Shown here: positions 19,211 through 28,556 of the stretch, one piece after another
Layout: each line of letters begins with the position of its first letter
Numbering within the stretch: position 1 is the first letter of the stretch
From: Mesorhizobium sp. GbtcB19
GTDB lineage: Bacteria > Pseudomonadota > Alphaproteobacteria > Rhizobiales > Rhizobiaceae
Direction: 5' to 3'
Assembly (NCBI RefSeq): GCF_019091085.1
Contig: NZ_JAGXJY010000006.1
Coordinates: forward strand, 124,001-188,000
DNA length: 64,000 nucleotides
The notes under the pieces: model-generated
Seen by the model: the letters and a program-made list of their open reading frames with translations, nothing else
Databases searched by the model: none
What the model was told of the DNA's origin: nothing
Made by a program: the position numbers and the translations under genes

Positions 19211-20677
19211 TCAGCCGGCCTGTTTCAGCGCCGCCTTTTCGGCGCGCAATTCTTCGATCGAGCGCACGCTGCGGCGCGCCGCGCCCGCCCATTCGCGGGT
19301 CTTGACCTTGGATTTCGCAAGCCTCTCCTTGGCTGCCGGAACGGCATGCGCATATTGCGGCAGCCATTGCGCCTGGGCGACGACCATCTCGTCCACCATC
19401 TGCCAGACCTCCTCTGGCGTCGAGACGGCACCCACCAGCGGGTCGTGCAACACGGCGAGCTTCAACAAATCGATGTCGCCGGCAATCGCCGCATGCACCG
19501 ACATGCGCTGGACGTTGATCGAGGCCATGCAGGTCGCGGCGCAGGCTTCCGGCAGCGTGATGCCGGCCGCCATGTTGATGCCGAAGCGATCGACGAAACC
19601 GGGCGACTCAATGATGGCGTCCTGCGGCAGGTTGGTGATCACGCCGTCATTCTTGACGTTGAAGTGGCCGCGATAGACGCGGTTCGTCTCCAGTGCTTCC
19701 AATATGTGGCTGGCATGCTCGTTGGAGCGCTTCGCGGGATCGAGCGGCTGCGACGCCGCTTCGAGGAACTGCGGATACTCCGTCTCGAACCAGTTGCGGG
19801 TTTCGGTCGAGTAGCGCAGATAGCCGCCGGTCTCGCCATGGATCCAGTCGGACATGTCGATCCAACGCGTGATCTCGTCGGGCCGCTTGCGGTACCAGGG
19901 CAGGTATTCGGACAGATGCCCGTTGCTTTCGGTGGAATAGACGCCGAAGCGCTTCAGCACGTCGATGCGCAGCTTCTCCTGCTTGGAATAGACCGGATGC
20001 GCCTCGAAGGCGGCGACAAGTTCGTCCTTGCCGATCGGCCGGCCGTTCAGCCTGAGCTCGATGAACCAGGTCTGGTGGTTGATGCCGGAACAGACATAGT
20101 CGAGTTCCTTCGACGATTTCGCGCCGAGCACCTGGGCGATCTGCGCGGCGCCGTGCTGGACGCCGTGGCAGAGCCCGACCGTGTCGACCTTGCCGTATTC
20201 GATCGCCGCCCAGGTGTTCATCGCCATCGGGTTGGCGTAGTTGAGGAACTTGGCGTTGGTGTCGGCGACTTCGCGGATGTCCCGGCAGAAGTCGAGGATC
20301 ACCGGAATGTTGCGCTGGCCGTAGAGGATGCCGCCGGCGCAGATCGTGTCGCCGACGCACTGGTCGATGCCGTATCGCAGCGGAATGCGGATGTCGTCGG
20401 CATAGGCTTCGAGGCCGCCGACGCGCACGCAACTGATGATGTAGCGCGCGCCGTCCAGCGCCTCGCGGCGGTTCGTCGTCGCCGTCACCTTGGTCGGCAG
20501 TCTGTTCGACTCGACGATCCGGTCGAGGATCGCCTTGATCATCCCGAGATTGTGCTCGCTGATGTCGGTCAGCGCGAATTCGATGTCCTTGAATTCCGGC
20601 ACGCACAGAATGTCGGTGAACAGCTTCTTGGTGAAGCCGACGCTGCCAGCGCCGATAATAGCGATTTTGAAGCTCAC
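19211..20677 (-). CDS. Alpha-galactosidase, glycoside hydrolase family 4 (promoter-proximal)
   Basis: A second GH4 enzyme, 488 aa, only distantly similar to the one at 11684-13054. It begins with the Rossmann block FKIAIIGAGSVGFTKKLFTD, carries FLNYANPMAMNTWAAIE, the metal-site block GLCHGVQHG and GINHQTWFIEL, and ends with a basic/acidic tail rich in Lys, Ala and Glu. I choose GTG 20677 because the family start aligns there and GAGGTGAAG precedes it; frames to 20755 add unrelated residues. It is the first gene of the minus-strand operon and faces the AraC regulator. The two enzymes may divide the work between substrates such as melibiose and raffinose, or one may act on a related glycoside such as an alpha-galacturonide. 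Confidence 0.85.
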   Translation of the reverse strand: MSFKIAIIGAGSVGFTKKLFTDILCVPEFKDIEFALTDISEHNLGMIKAILDRIVESNRLPTKVTATTNRREALDGARYIISCVRVGGLEAYADDIRIPLRYGIDQCVGDTICAGGILYGQRNIPVILDFCRDIREVADTNAKFLNYANPMAMNTWAAIEYGKVDTVGLCHGVQHGAAQIAQVLGAKSSKELDYVCSGINHQTWFIELRLNGRPIGKDELVAAFEAHPVYSKQEKLRIDVLKRFGVYSTESNGHLSEYLPWYRKRPDEITRWIDMSDWIHGETGGYLRYSTETRNWFETEYPQFLEAASQPLDPAKRSNEHASHILEALETNRVYRGHFNVKNDGVITNLPQDAIIESPGFVDRFGINMAAGITLPEACAATCMASINVQRMSVHAAIAGDIDLLKLAVLHDPLVGAVSTPEEVWQMVDEMVVAQAQWLPQYAHAVPAAKERLAKSKVKTREWAGAARRSVRSIEELRAEKAALKQAG

Positions 20678-20760
20678 CACCTTCACCTCGATCCAATCGA
20701 ATGCTAGGCAAGGAGCAGCAAGGGAGGATACGGCCGCGCGCCATGGCGCACGCACCGCTC

Positions 20761-20784
20761 AAAGCCGGAAATCCGGCTTTTTCT
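20761..20784 (+). terminator. Intrinsic-terminator-like hairpin in the divergent agp promoter region
   Basis: AAAGCCGG, loop AAAT, CCGGCTTT followed by TTTC. It lies in the 214-base gap (20678-20891) between the first GH4 gene and the AraC gene. On the plus strand it has a T-tail; on the minus strand it would sit in the GH4 leader. The role is uncertain. Confidence 0.5.
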
Positions 20785-20891
20785 CCTCCCGCCCGCTCCT
20801 CGACCGCGGGTCATTCCCGTTCTTGAGGGCCTGATTATGCGCTTATTCGCCGGCGCGACCAGAGAAGGATTATGCTTTCGAGGGTAATTTT

Positions 20892-21767
20892 GTGCTGCGG
20901 GACCTGATCGCCAACGGGAAGTTGATGCGCACGATTTCGCTGCCGCGCGGCCGCCAGCGCCTGCATGCCATGCCGACCAGCACCGGCTATGAGGTGCGCG
21001 AGGACGAAGTCTATGACTGGGACGGGCGAAAGCGCGGCCAGACGCCCTTCACCGTGCTCCAGCACACCATCGGCGGCGCCGGCCAGCTGCGCTACGAGAA
21101 CCGCAACTATCGCCTGCAGGCCAACGACACGCTGCTGGTGCTGGTGCCGCACAACCATCGCTACTGGCTGGCAAAGGGCGACCGCTGGGAATATTTCTGG
21201 ATCTCGATGAATGGCGAGGAGGCGCTGCGCATCCACAAATCGATCTTGAGCGTCTCAGGCCCGGTGTTCCGGCTGCAGCCGGCGACCGTCGACCATCTCG
21301 CCGATTGCAGCTTGCGGCTGATCAAAGGTGCGGCTTCGCCTGGCGCTGCCTCGGCGATCGCCTATGAGGCGGCGATGGCGCTTTACGACGATGTCTTCGG
21401 CTCGCACGCTTTCGCCGAAAAACAGAGCGCCATGCAGCCGGTGATCGACCACATCAACGCCAATCTCGACAAGCCGCTGCCGGTTGCGGAGCTGGTGGAA
21501 ATCAGCGGCCTCAGCCGGGCCCATTTCTCGCGCTGCTTCGCCGAGAGTGAAGGACTGCCGCCGGCGGAGTTCGTCCTGCAGCAGCGGCTGCAGCGCGCGG
21601 CGAAGCTCCTGACCAAGGCGGACTTCCTGCCGGTCAAGGAGGTCGCGATGCTGTGCGGGTTCGAGGACGCCAATTATTTCTCGAAGGTCTTTCGCCGCTG
21701 CTACGGCATCAATCCGACGCAGTTCCGCACCACCGGCATGTATGCCAGCCTGGGCAACCATCGCTGA
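20892..21767 (+). CDS. agpT: AraC-family regulator of alpha-galactoside genes
   Basis: A 291-aa AraC/XylS protein. The N-terminal cupin-like sensor has the pattern GAGQLRYENRNYRLQANDTLLV and VPHNHRYWLA. The C-terminal double HTH reads VAELVEISGLSRAHFSRCF and then VKEVAMLCGFEDANYFSKVF, ending with the family tail PTQFR. It starts with GTG 20892. It is divergent from the agp operon, matching the position of AgpT, the AraC-type activator of the agp genes known in Sinorhizobium. Binding sites should lie in 20678-20891, but I could not pick out a convincing direct repeat. Confidence 0.85.
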   Translation: MLRDLIANGKLMRTISLPRGRQRLHAMPTSTGYEVREDEVYDWDGRKRGQTPFTVLQHTIGGAGQLRYENRNYRLQANDTLLVLVPHNHRYWLAKGDRWEYFWISMNGEEALRIHKSILSVSGPVFRLQPATVDHLADCSLRLIKGAASPGAASAIAYEAAMALYDDVFGSHAFAEKQSAMQPVIDHINANLDKPLPVAELVEISGLSRAHFSRCFAESEGLPPAEFVLQQRLQRAAKLLTKADFLPVKEVAMLCGFEDANYFSKVFRRCYGINPTQFRTTGMYASLGNHR

Positions 21768-21777
21768 TGCCTGGGAT

Positions 21778-22938
21778 TCAGTGCCGCCTGTGGTCTAGAG
21801 CGGTCGAGGCAGTCTTGACCGGATCGGCGGCGGCAAAGGCCGCGTCGATCTGTTCGGGCGTGCGCTGCTCGGTCCGCTTCCAGGCGACATATTGCACGAT
21901 GCCGAAGCTCGGGCGCTGCGGCACCGTCTTCACCACCGGCATGCGGAAACCGTCGCGGAATTTTTCCCAGCGCGCGCCGAGCACGGCGACCATTTCCTCG
22001 ACGGTCGGCGGCGTCGCCACATCGGCATAGGTGATCGTCACCTTGCCGGCTAGCGCTGCCTGGCGCGGTACCGGCACCGGGATCGAGGCGAGGTAGTCGG
22101 CCGGCACGTCGAGCAGGCCGCCAAAGGCCCATTCCTGGCGCAACTGGTCGGCGCTCATCGGCGCGACGCTGACGTCGATGTCGTTGAGCGTGCCGGGCAC
22201 GCGATAGGGGCAGCGGAAACGGCCGCAATTGGCTTGTGCTGAGAATTGCCACAGCGCGTAGCCCTGCCAGTTGCCCATCGGGAAATGCACGTCGATGTCG
22301 GGCTTGTAGCGGGCATACCAGAGCGGCAACCGTGACAAGAGGCGATACTGGTAACGGTTGTCGGCGATGTATTGGGCGGTCTTGCCATTGACATAGAGCA
22401 CCGGGAAGCGGCCGAGGCGGCGGTGCACCTGTCGCACGAACTCCTCGGCATCCTCCAGCGACATCCATTGCCTGGCATCGATGCCTTCGATGTCGAGGGC
22501 CATCAGCTCATCCGGCGCCGGCTCGGCGAAATCGATGAAATTGTTGGCCTGCTCGACCGGGTTGCCGGGGCGCGCGAGATGATAGGCGCCCCATTTCAGC
22601 CCGAGCGCCTTGGCCACCACCTTGCGCGTCTGGAACAGTTCGCGGGTCACCGCATAGCGCTTCCACTGCGCCTTGCAGAGTTTGACGTCGGCGTCGGCGC
22701 CGAAGCAGAAATAGGGCGGCGGCAGGCCGTCCGACGCCTTGTTGATGAAGCCGGCGATGCGTTTGTCGGTGACGAGCTGCTGCCAGTCGATCGAATTGTA
22801 TTCGTAGGCGTCGATCACCAGCGGGCGGTCAGCATTCTTCCACGGCTCGGAGAAATCCGAGGCCTTTGCCGCCGTGCCCAGCGCAATCGCCGCAGCGATC
22901 AGCGCCAGGCGGCGAAGAGGGCGCGCCGGCTCTTTCAA
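21778..22938 (-). CDS. Glycoside hydrolase family 25 (lysozyme-like) exported protein
   Basis: A 386-aa exported muramidase-like protein. It has a signal peptide (KEPARPLRRLALIAAAIALGTAAKA). The GH25 barrel has VIDAYEYNSIDWQQL in place of the usual first-strand Asp block, GFINKASDG, WGAYHLARPGNPVEQANNF, and the catalytic D-x-E in LMALDIEG. A further strand is PVLYVNGKTAQYI. The C-terminal 100 residues are outside the barrel and unassigned. The only sensible start is TTG 22938, with a weak ribosome site. It is convergent with the AraC gene, the two stops being 10 bases apart. Its role is probably cell-wall remodelling; peptidoglycan activity is inferred from family. Confidence 0.82.
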   Translation of the reverse strand: MKEPARPLRRLALIAAAIALGTAAKASDFSEPWKNADRPLVIDAYEYNSIDWQQLVTDKRIAGFINKASDGLPPPYFCFGADADVKLCKAQWKRYAVTRELFQTRKVVAKALGLKWGAYHLARPGNPVEQANNFIDFAEPAPDELMALDIEGIDARQWMSLEDAEEFVRQVHRRLGRFPVLYVNGKTAQYIADNRYQYRLLSRLPLWYARYKPDIDVHFPMGNWQGYALWQFSAQANCGRFRCPYRVPGTLNDIDVSVAPMSADQLRQEWAFGGLLDVPADYLASIPVPVPRQAALAGKVTITYADVATPPTVEEMVAVLGARWEKFRDGFRMPVVKTVPQRPSFGIVQYVAWKRTEQRTPEQIDAAFAAADPVKTASTALDHRRH

Positions 22939-23188
22939 TCAGGGTGTCCCCACTGACCAGGGGACGATCCTGAACCGCTATGGTTAAGGAATTGCTTTCA
23001 GAACATCGGCTGCTTCGACCTGCCCCGAAACGTCAAAAAAGTATCGGTAGGGTGGACAAGCCGTGGTGGCAGGCGCTTCAATTGCCGCCTAAGCTTTCAA
23101 TCACGGCGGCCAGTGGGAATACACGGTTCGCCTCGCGAAGCGCAGCAACCGGTCACAAGACCGGACCCGCGCGGGGAGGAAAAGGAAC

Positions 23189-24073
23189 ATGAATCCGGAC
23201 CTGGAAGTCGTCCAGATCAGACAAGGAGAGTCGTTCAAGGCCTGGGCCCACGGCTATCCTTTCCGCACTGTCCGCTGGCACTTCCATCCCGAATACGAGC
23301 TGCATCTGGTCGTCGCCACCACCGGCCGCTATTTCGTCGGCGACTTCATCGGCGAGTTCGAGCCGGGCAATCTCGTGCTCACCGGACCCAACCTGCCGCA
23401 CAACTGGGTCAGCGACGTGCCGCCGGGCGAGACCGTGCCGCTGCGCGGCCGCGTCGTGCAGTTCTCGGAAGAATTCATCGCCGACGCTTCGGCCGCCTTG
23501 CCCGAACTCGCCGCCTGCGCCGGCATCCTCGAAACCAGCCGTCGCGGCGCGCTGTTCTCGCCGGCGACGGCAGAACTCGCGGCGCCTTTGCTGGCGGAGC
23601 TGACCGAGGCGCAGGGCGTGCGCCGCCTGTCGCTGTTCATGGCCGTGCTCGATATCTTGAACCGCGCCGGCGACGTCCGCACGCTGGCCAGCGCCGGCTA
23701 TCTGCCGGACCCTTCCGGCTTCATGTCGGCCGGCATCAACCAGGCGCTCGCCTACATCAACTGCCACCTGACCGAGCCCTTCAGCGAAGGCACGCTGGCC
23801 GAGATCGCCGGGCGCAGCCCGAGCGCTTTCTCGCGCAGCTTCCGCCGGCACACAGGCATGGCGCTGGTGCAGTATGTCAACCGGCTGCGCATCAACCTTG
23901 CCTGCCAGCTCTTGATGAGCGAGGCACAGATGTCGATCACCGAAATCTGCTACGCCGCCGGTTACAACAACATCTCGAATTTCAACCGGCAGTTCCTGGC
24001 GCAGAAAGGCATGTCGCCTTCGCGCTTCAGGGCCTTGCTGGCGCAGAACGTCAACGCGGAGATCGCCGCCTAA
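23189..24073 (+). CDS. AraC-family regulator with cupin sensor, likely controls the ribitol operon
   Basis: A 294-aa regulator. The cupin-type N-terminus has the His pattern VRWHFHPEYELHLV and GPNLPHNWV. The C-terminal HTH pair is LAEIAGRSPSAFSRSFRRHTG and ITEICYAAGYNNISNFNRQF, then SPSRFRALL. GGGGAGGAAAAGGAAC precedes ATG 23189. It is transcribed in the same direction as, and 363 bases ahead of, the ribitol binding-protein gene, so it is the obvious candidate regulator; this is inference from position. The 250-base gap before it (22939-23188) holds no gene. Confidence 0.88.
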   Translation: MNPDLEVVQIRQGESFKAWAHGYPFRTVRWHFHPEYELHLVVATTGRYFVGDFIGEFEPGNLVLTGPNLPHNWVSDVPPGETVPLRGRVVQFSEEFIADASAALPELAACAGILETSRRGALFSPATAELAAPLLAELTEAQGVRRLSLFMAVLDILNRAGDVRTLASAGYLPDPSGFMSAGINQALAYINCHLTEPFSEGTLAEIAGRSPSAFSRSFRRHTGMALVQYVNRLRINLACQLLMSEAQMSITEICYAAGYNNISNFNRQFLAQKGMSPSRFRALLAQNVNAEIAA

Positions 24074-24116
24074 CAGGGAGGGAACGGGAGGAGCCAAAAG
24101 CAGATCCGGTCTGAAA

Positions 24117-24203
24117 GATTTCTGTCCGGAACTGCGTCGAAACGAAGCAATTCCAGGAAAAGTGTGAAGCGGTTTTTCGTCCGGAATTGCGTCAAACAAA
24201 GAG
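24117..24203. repeat. Family A repeat (GCAATTCC...GGAATTGC type), with a decayed partial copy
   Basis: A full copy at 24147-24203 has arms GCAATTCC / GGAATTGC around GGAAAAGTGTGAAGCGG. A partial, diverged copy at 24117-24146 precedes it. It lies in the 363-base gap 24074-24436 upstream of the ribitol operon. Confidence 0.8.
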
Positions 24204-24225
24204 ACATTCAGGGAAGGAAGACGCG

Positions 24226-24274
24226 GGGTGCAGCGCACCCGGTGCTGGAGATCGTTTGTCCTGAAATCCAGCAC
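24226..24274 (+). promoter_or_regulatory. Two adjacent stem-loops in the ribitol operon leader region
   Basis: GGGTGC-AGC-GCACCC at 24226-24240 and GTGCTGGA...TCCAGCAC at 24242-24274, before the binding-protein gene at 24437. They may be operator dyads or leader hairpins. The remaining bases to 24436 show nothing else that I can name. Confidence 0.4.
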
Positions 24275-24436
24275 TTCAGGAGGATGCAGGCACGCTTGAA
24301 CGGGATCGGATCGACCGCATCCCTCTAAGCGCCGCCAGTCATACTCCTTTCAACAGTTCGACATGCAGTCAAGGCCTGACGCGTCGTCCACCGCGCAGGT
24401 CATCGTGAAACCATTTCTCGAAACGGAGACATTCGA

Positions 24437-25519
24437 ATGACCAGAAATACTTGGAAATCGCCGTTTGCCTTGAAATCGACGGTCGCGGCCGTTTTCGCAA
24501 CCTCATTGCTCGCCAGCACGGCGGCATTCGCCGGCACCGTCACCGACGCCACGGTTGCCTTCCTGATGCCCGACCAGGCATCGACCCGCTACGAGCAGCA
24601 CGACTATCCGGGCTTCGTCGCCGAGATGAAGAAGCTCTGCCCGGGATGCAAGGTGATCTACCAGAACGCCGATGCCGATGCCGCGCGCCAGCAGCAGCAG
24701 TTCAATTCGGTGATCTCGCAGGGCGCCAAGGCGATCGTGCTCGACCCGGTCGATTCCACCGCCGCAGCCTCGCTGGTCAAGCTGGCGCAGAGCCAGGGCG
24801 TCAAGGTGATCGCCTATGACCGGCCCATCCCGACGGCGCCAGCCGATTTCTACGTGTCCTTCAACAATGAAGGCATCGGCAAGGCGATCGCGGATTCGCT
24901 GGTCGAGCATCTCAAGGCGCTCAAGGTCGACCCGGCCGGCGGCGGCCTGCTGCAGATCAACGGCTCGCCGACCGACGCCGCCGCGGGCCTGATCAAGAAG
25001 GGCATCCATGAAGGTCTCGACAACAGCGGCTACCCGATCCTGGCCGAATTCGACACGCCGGAATGGGCGCCGCCGAAAGCCCAGCAATGGGCGAGCGGCC
25101 AGGTCACCCGCTTTGGCGCCAAGATCCTCGGCGTCGTTGCTGCCAATGACGGCACCGGCGGTGGTGCGATCGCGGCCTTCAAGGCGGCCGGCGTCGATCC
25201 GGTTCCGCCGGTGACCGGCAATGATGCGACCATCGCGGCCCTGCAGCTGATCATCGCCGGCGACCAGTACAACACCATCTCCAAGCCGAGCGAGATCGTC
25301 GCGGCGGCCGCGGCCAACGTCGCCGTCAAGCTGTTGTCGGGCGAGACGCCGAAGGCCGAGATGACGCTTTACGACACGCCCTCGCAGCTCTTCACCCCGG
25401 CTGTGGTGACGCAGGAGAATCTCAAGGCCGAGATCATCGACAAGAAGATCAACACGGCCGCCGAGCTCTGCGTCGACCGCTATGCCGAGGGCTGCAAGAA
25501 GCTCGGCATCAGCAACTGA
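24437..25519 (+). CDS. Sugar/polyol ABC transporter substrate-binding protein (ribitol context)
   Basis: A 360-aa periplasmic binding protein of the ribose/xylose class (Peripla_BP_4). The signal peptide ends near LLASTAAFAG. The first-lobe block TVAFLMPDQASTRYEQHDYPG resembles XylF-type proteins, followed by NADADAARQQQQFNSVISQG, AIVLDPVD and VKVIAYDRPI. Second-lobe motifs include VVAANDGTGGGAIAAFKAAG and VTGNDATIAALQLI. Two C-terminal Cys residues (AELCVDRYAEGCKK) could form a disulfide. It is the first gene of the ribitol operon and is followed by a 13-bp stem-loop. Ribitol as ligand is inferred from the adjacent ribitol dehydrogenase. Confidence 0.88.
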   Translation: MTRNTWKSPFALKSTVAAVFATSLLASTAAFAGTVTDATVAFLMPDQASTRYEQHDYPGFVAEMKKLCPGCKVIYQNADADAARQQQQFNSVISQGAKAIVLDPVDSTAAASLVKLAQSQGVKVIAYDRPIPTAPADFYVSFNNEGIGKAIADSLVEHLKALKVDPAGGGLLQINGSPTDAAAGLIKKGIHEGLDNSGYPILAEFDTPEWAPPKAQQWASGQVTRFGAKILGVVAANDGTGGGAIAAFKAAGVDPVPPVTGNDATIAALQLIIAGDQYNTISKPSEIVAAAAANVAVKLLSGETPKAEMTLYDTPSQLFTPAVVTQENLKAEIIDKKINTAAELCVDRYAEGCKKLGISN

Positions 25520-25527
25520 TCACATAG

Positions 25528-25557
25528 CATCCGGCCGCCCCGTCGGGCGGCCGGATG
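25528..25557 (+). other. GC-rich stem-loop after the ribitol binding-protein gene
   Basis: A perfect 13-bp stem (CATCCGGCCGCCC / GGGCGGCCGGATG) with a CGTC loop lies 8 bases after the binding-protein stop and 31 bases before the ATPase gene. No T-run follows. It matches the agpA-agpB hairpin in position and type. Confidence 0.8.
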
Positions 25558-25588
25558 TCCACGAAACGACTGTCAAGAAAGGCGGCGC

Positions 25589-26425
25589 ATGATTGAGAGT
25601 CTTGAAGGGTCGGCTTCCGTCGGCGAGCTGGTGCTCAGCCTGCGCGGCATATCGAAGAATTTCGGCGCCGTTTCGGCGCTGACCGATATCGATTTCGACG
25701 TCCATGCCGGCGAGGTCGTCGCGCTGGTCGGCGACAACGGCGCCGGCAAGTCGACGCTGGTCAAGATCCTCGCTGGCGTGCACCAGCCGAGCTCGGGAAC
25801 GATCAATTTCCGCGGCAGGGCGGTGACGTTGCCCGACCCGCGCGCGGCGCTGACGCTCGGCATCGCCACGGTGTTCCAGGATCTGGCGCTTTGCGAAAAC
25901 CTCGATGTCGTCGCCAACATTTTCCTCGGCAACGAGCTCAGCCCGCTGCGGCTGGACGAGGTGGCGATGGAGATGCGGGCCTGGACGCTGCTCAACGAAT
26001 TGTCGGCGCGCATCCCGAGCGTGCGCGAGGCGGTCGCCTCGCTGTCCGGCGGCCAGCGCCAGACGGTCGCCATCGCCCGCTCGCTGCTGCTGGAACCGAA
26101 GCTCATCCTGCTCGATGAGCCGACCGCCGCCCTTGGCGTCGCCCAGACGGCCGAAGTGCTCAACCTGATCGACCGCGTCCGCGCGCGCGGACTCGGCGTC
26201 GTGATGATCAGCCACAACATGGAAGATGTCCGCGCCGTCGCCGACCGCATCGTCGTGCTGCGGCTCGGGCGCAACAACGGCGTCTTCGAGCCCGACGCTT
26301 CGAACCAGGATCTGGTGAGCGCCATCACCGGCGCCTCCAACAACGCTGTATCGCGTCGCGCCGAGCGCCTGCGGACGGAACGGAATCAGGCCCATGGCGG
26401 ACAGGCAGGGGAGCAGCACCCATGA
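25589..26425 (+). CDS. Sugar ABC transporter ATPase, single domain
   Basis: A 278-aa ATPase of the ribose/fructose importer class. Walker A is GDNGAGKS, the Q-loop is in TVFQDLALCENL, the signature is LSGGQRQTV, Walker B is LILLDEPTAALG, and the H-loop is VMISHNMEDV. Unlike RbsA or XylG it carries only one ATPase domain, so it should work as a homodimer, as in FrcA-type systems. The D-loop reads ALGV where most have SLD or ALD. Its stop overlaps the permease start (ATGA at 26422), so the two are translationally coupled. Confidence 0.9.
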   Translation: MIESLEGSASVGELVLSLRGISKNFGAVSALTDIDFDVHAGEVVALVGDNGAGKSTLVKILAGVHQPSSGTINFRGRAVTLPDPRAALTLGIATVFQDLALCENLDVVANIFLGNELSPLRLDEVAMEMRAWTLLNELSARIPSVREAVASLSGGQRQTVAIARSLLLEPKLILLDEPTAALGVAQTAEVLNLIDRVRARGLGVVMISHNMEDVRAVADRIVVLRLGRNNGVFEPDASNQDLVSAITGASNNAVSRRAERLRTERNQAHGGQAGEQHP

Positions 26426-27672
26426 CGGAGCAAGGCAACTCGGCTCCCTTGGCGCTCGATCGCGCCGACGCGCGGGTGAAGCATGAAGCTGGCATTGGCG
26501 GCGCGCTCAGCGCCTTCCTCGACCGCGTGCGCAGCGGCGACCTCGGCTCGCTACCGGTCGTCGTCGGCCTCGTCGTCATCTGGACGGTTTTCACCAGCCT
26601 CAACCCGGTGTTCGTCTCCAGCAGCAATCTGGTCAATCTCCTGTTCGACTGTTCGACGGTCGGCGTCATCGCCCTCGGCATCGTCTGCGTGCTGATGGTC
26701 GGCGAGATCGACTTGTCCGTCGGCTCGATCAGCGGCTTCGCCTCGGCGATGGTCGGCACGCTTTGGGTCAACCAGGGTTGGCCGGTCGCACTGGCGATCC
26801 TCGCCGCGCTGGCCTTCGGCGCGCTGATCGGCTCGCTCTATGCGTTGCTGTTCAACCGGCTCGGCATGCCGAGCTTCGTGTCGACGCTTGCCGGCCTGCT
26901 CGCGGTACTCGGCATGCAGCTCTACATCCTCGGCTCCACCGGCTCGATCAATCTGCCCTATGGCTCCGCTCTGGTGGATTTCGGCCAGCTGATGGTGATG
27001 CCGAAATGGGTTTCCTACACGCTCGCGGTTATCCCGGGCCTGGCGATGCTGATCACCGGGCTTCGAACCTTCGCGCGCCGCCGCGCGGCCAACCTCTCGG
27101 CACCCTCCGTGGCCGGCCTCGTCCTGCGCGTCGCCGTCATAACCGTCGGCCTCGAGCTGATCGTCGCCTACCTCAACCAGTCGCGCGGCATTCCATGGAT
27201 GTTCGGCCTCTTCGTTGGCCTCGTCGTGGCGATGAACTATGCGCTCACCCGGACCAAATGGGGGCGTTCGATGACCGCCGTCGGCGGCAACCGCGAGGCG
27301 GCGCGGCGCGCCGGCATCAAGGTGCGCGCCATCTATCTCAGCGCCTTCGCGCTGTGCTCGCTCTTTGCCGCGCTCGGCGGCGTGCTTGCGGCCGCCAGGC
27401 TCGCTTCCGCCAGCCAGCAGGCCGGCACCGGCGACGTCAACCTGAACGCCATCGCGGCCGCGGTCATCGGCGGCACCAGCCTGTTCGGCGGCCGCGGCAG
27501 CGCCTATTCCGCGCTGCTCGGCATCATCGTCATCCAGTCGATCGCCAGCGGCCTGACGCTGCTCGATCTGTCCTCGTCGCTCCGCTACATGATCACCGGT
27601 GCCGTTCTCGCCATCGCCGTGATCGTCGACTCCCTCGCGCGCAGGTCTCGTGCTTCGCACGGCCGCGCCTGA
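26422..27672 (+). CDS. Sugar ABC transporter permease (XylH/RbsC class)
   Basis: A 416-aa BPD_transp_2 permease with about ten membrane segments. It shows the family blocks GEIDLSVGSISGFASAMVG, MPSFVSTLAGLL, NREAARRAGIKV and IAAAVIGGTSLFGGRGS. The length and the extra central loop (about residues 215-235, basic FARRRAANL) are like XylH rather than the shorter RbsC. It forms the channel for the binding protein and ATPase just upstream. Confidence 0.9.
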   Translation: MTEQGNSAPLALDRADARVKHEAGIGGALSAFLDRVRSGDLGSLPVVVGLVVIWTVFTSLNPVFVSSSNLVNLLFDCSTVGVIALGIVCVLMVGEIDLSVGSISGFASAMVGTLWVNQGWPVALAILAALAFGALIGSLYALLFNRLGMPSFVSTLAGLLAVLGMQLYILGSTGSINLPYGSALVDFGQLMVMPKWVSYTLAVIPGLAMLITGLRTFARRRAANLSAPSVAGLVLRVAVITVGLELIVAYLNQSRGIPWMFGLFVGLVVAMNYALTRTKWGRSMTAVGGNREAARRAGIKVRAIYLSAFALCSLFAALGGVLAAARLASASQQAGTGDVNLNAIAAAVIGGTSLFGGRGSAYSALLGIIVIQSIASGLTLLDLSSSLRYMITGAVLAIAVIVDSLARRSRASHGRA

Positions 27673-27696
27673 TCCGTTCAAACGAGAAGGGTACAC

Positions 27697-28421
27697 ATGG
27701 CTCAGAATCTTTCGGGAAAAGTCGCAGCGGTCACCGGCGCGGCATCGGGCATCGGCCTCGAATGCGCCAGGGCCATGCTGGCGGCCGGCGCCCGCGTCGT
27801 GCTGGTCGACAGGGCAGGGGACAAGCTGAAGGAGATCGTCGGCGAACTCGGCGACGGCGCGATCCCGCTGGTGGTCGACCTCACCAGCCCCGCCAGCGTG
27901 GCGACCATGCTGCCCGGCATCCTCGACAAGGCCGGCCAGCTCGACATCTTCCATGCCAATGCCGGCTCCTATGTCGGCGGCGAGATCCTCAACGGCGATC
28001 CCGACGCGTGGGACCGCATGCTGAACCTCAACATCAATTCGGTGTTCCGTTCGGTGCACGCGGTGCTGCCGCACATGGTCGGCCGCAAGACCGGCGACAT
28101 CATCGTCACCAGTTCGATCGCCGGTCTCGTGCCTGTCGTCTGGGAGCCGGTCTACACGGCCTCCAAGCACGCCATCCAGGCCTTCGTTCACACATTGCGC
28201 CGACAGGTAGCCAAGCACGGCCTGCGCGTCGGCGCCGTCGCGCCCGGACCGGTGGTGACGGCACTGATCAGCGACTGGCCGAAGCAGAAGCTCGAGGACG
28301 AGCTTGCGGCCGGCGGCCTGATGCAGCCGACAGAGGTCGCGGACGCCGTCCTGTTCATGTTGACGCGGCCGAGAAACATCACCATTCGCGATCTGGTGAT
28401 CCTGCCGCAGAGCAATGATCT

Positions 28422-28425
<4 letters not shown>
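27697..28425 (+). CDS. rbtD: Ribitol 2-dehydrogenase (short-chain dehydrogenase)
   Basis: A 242-aa SDR enzyme that oxidises ribitol to D-ribulose with NAD. It has the nucleotide site [20 protein letters not shown] for the NAG motif, and the active site S-x-Y-x3-K as VTSSIAGLV and PVYTASKHA. From memory it aligns along its whole length with Klebsiella ribitol dehydrogenase, sharing [37 protein letters not shown] and the end VILPQSNDL. This is the best evidence for the substrate of the operon. Its TAG stop is part of a GTAGGCAGTAGG-type repeat. Confidence 0.88.
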
Positions 28426-28543
<118 letters not shown>

Positions 28544-28556
28544 TTGAGGTTCCCCC

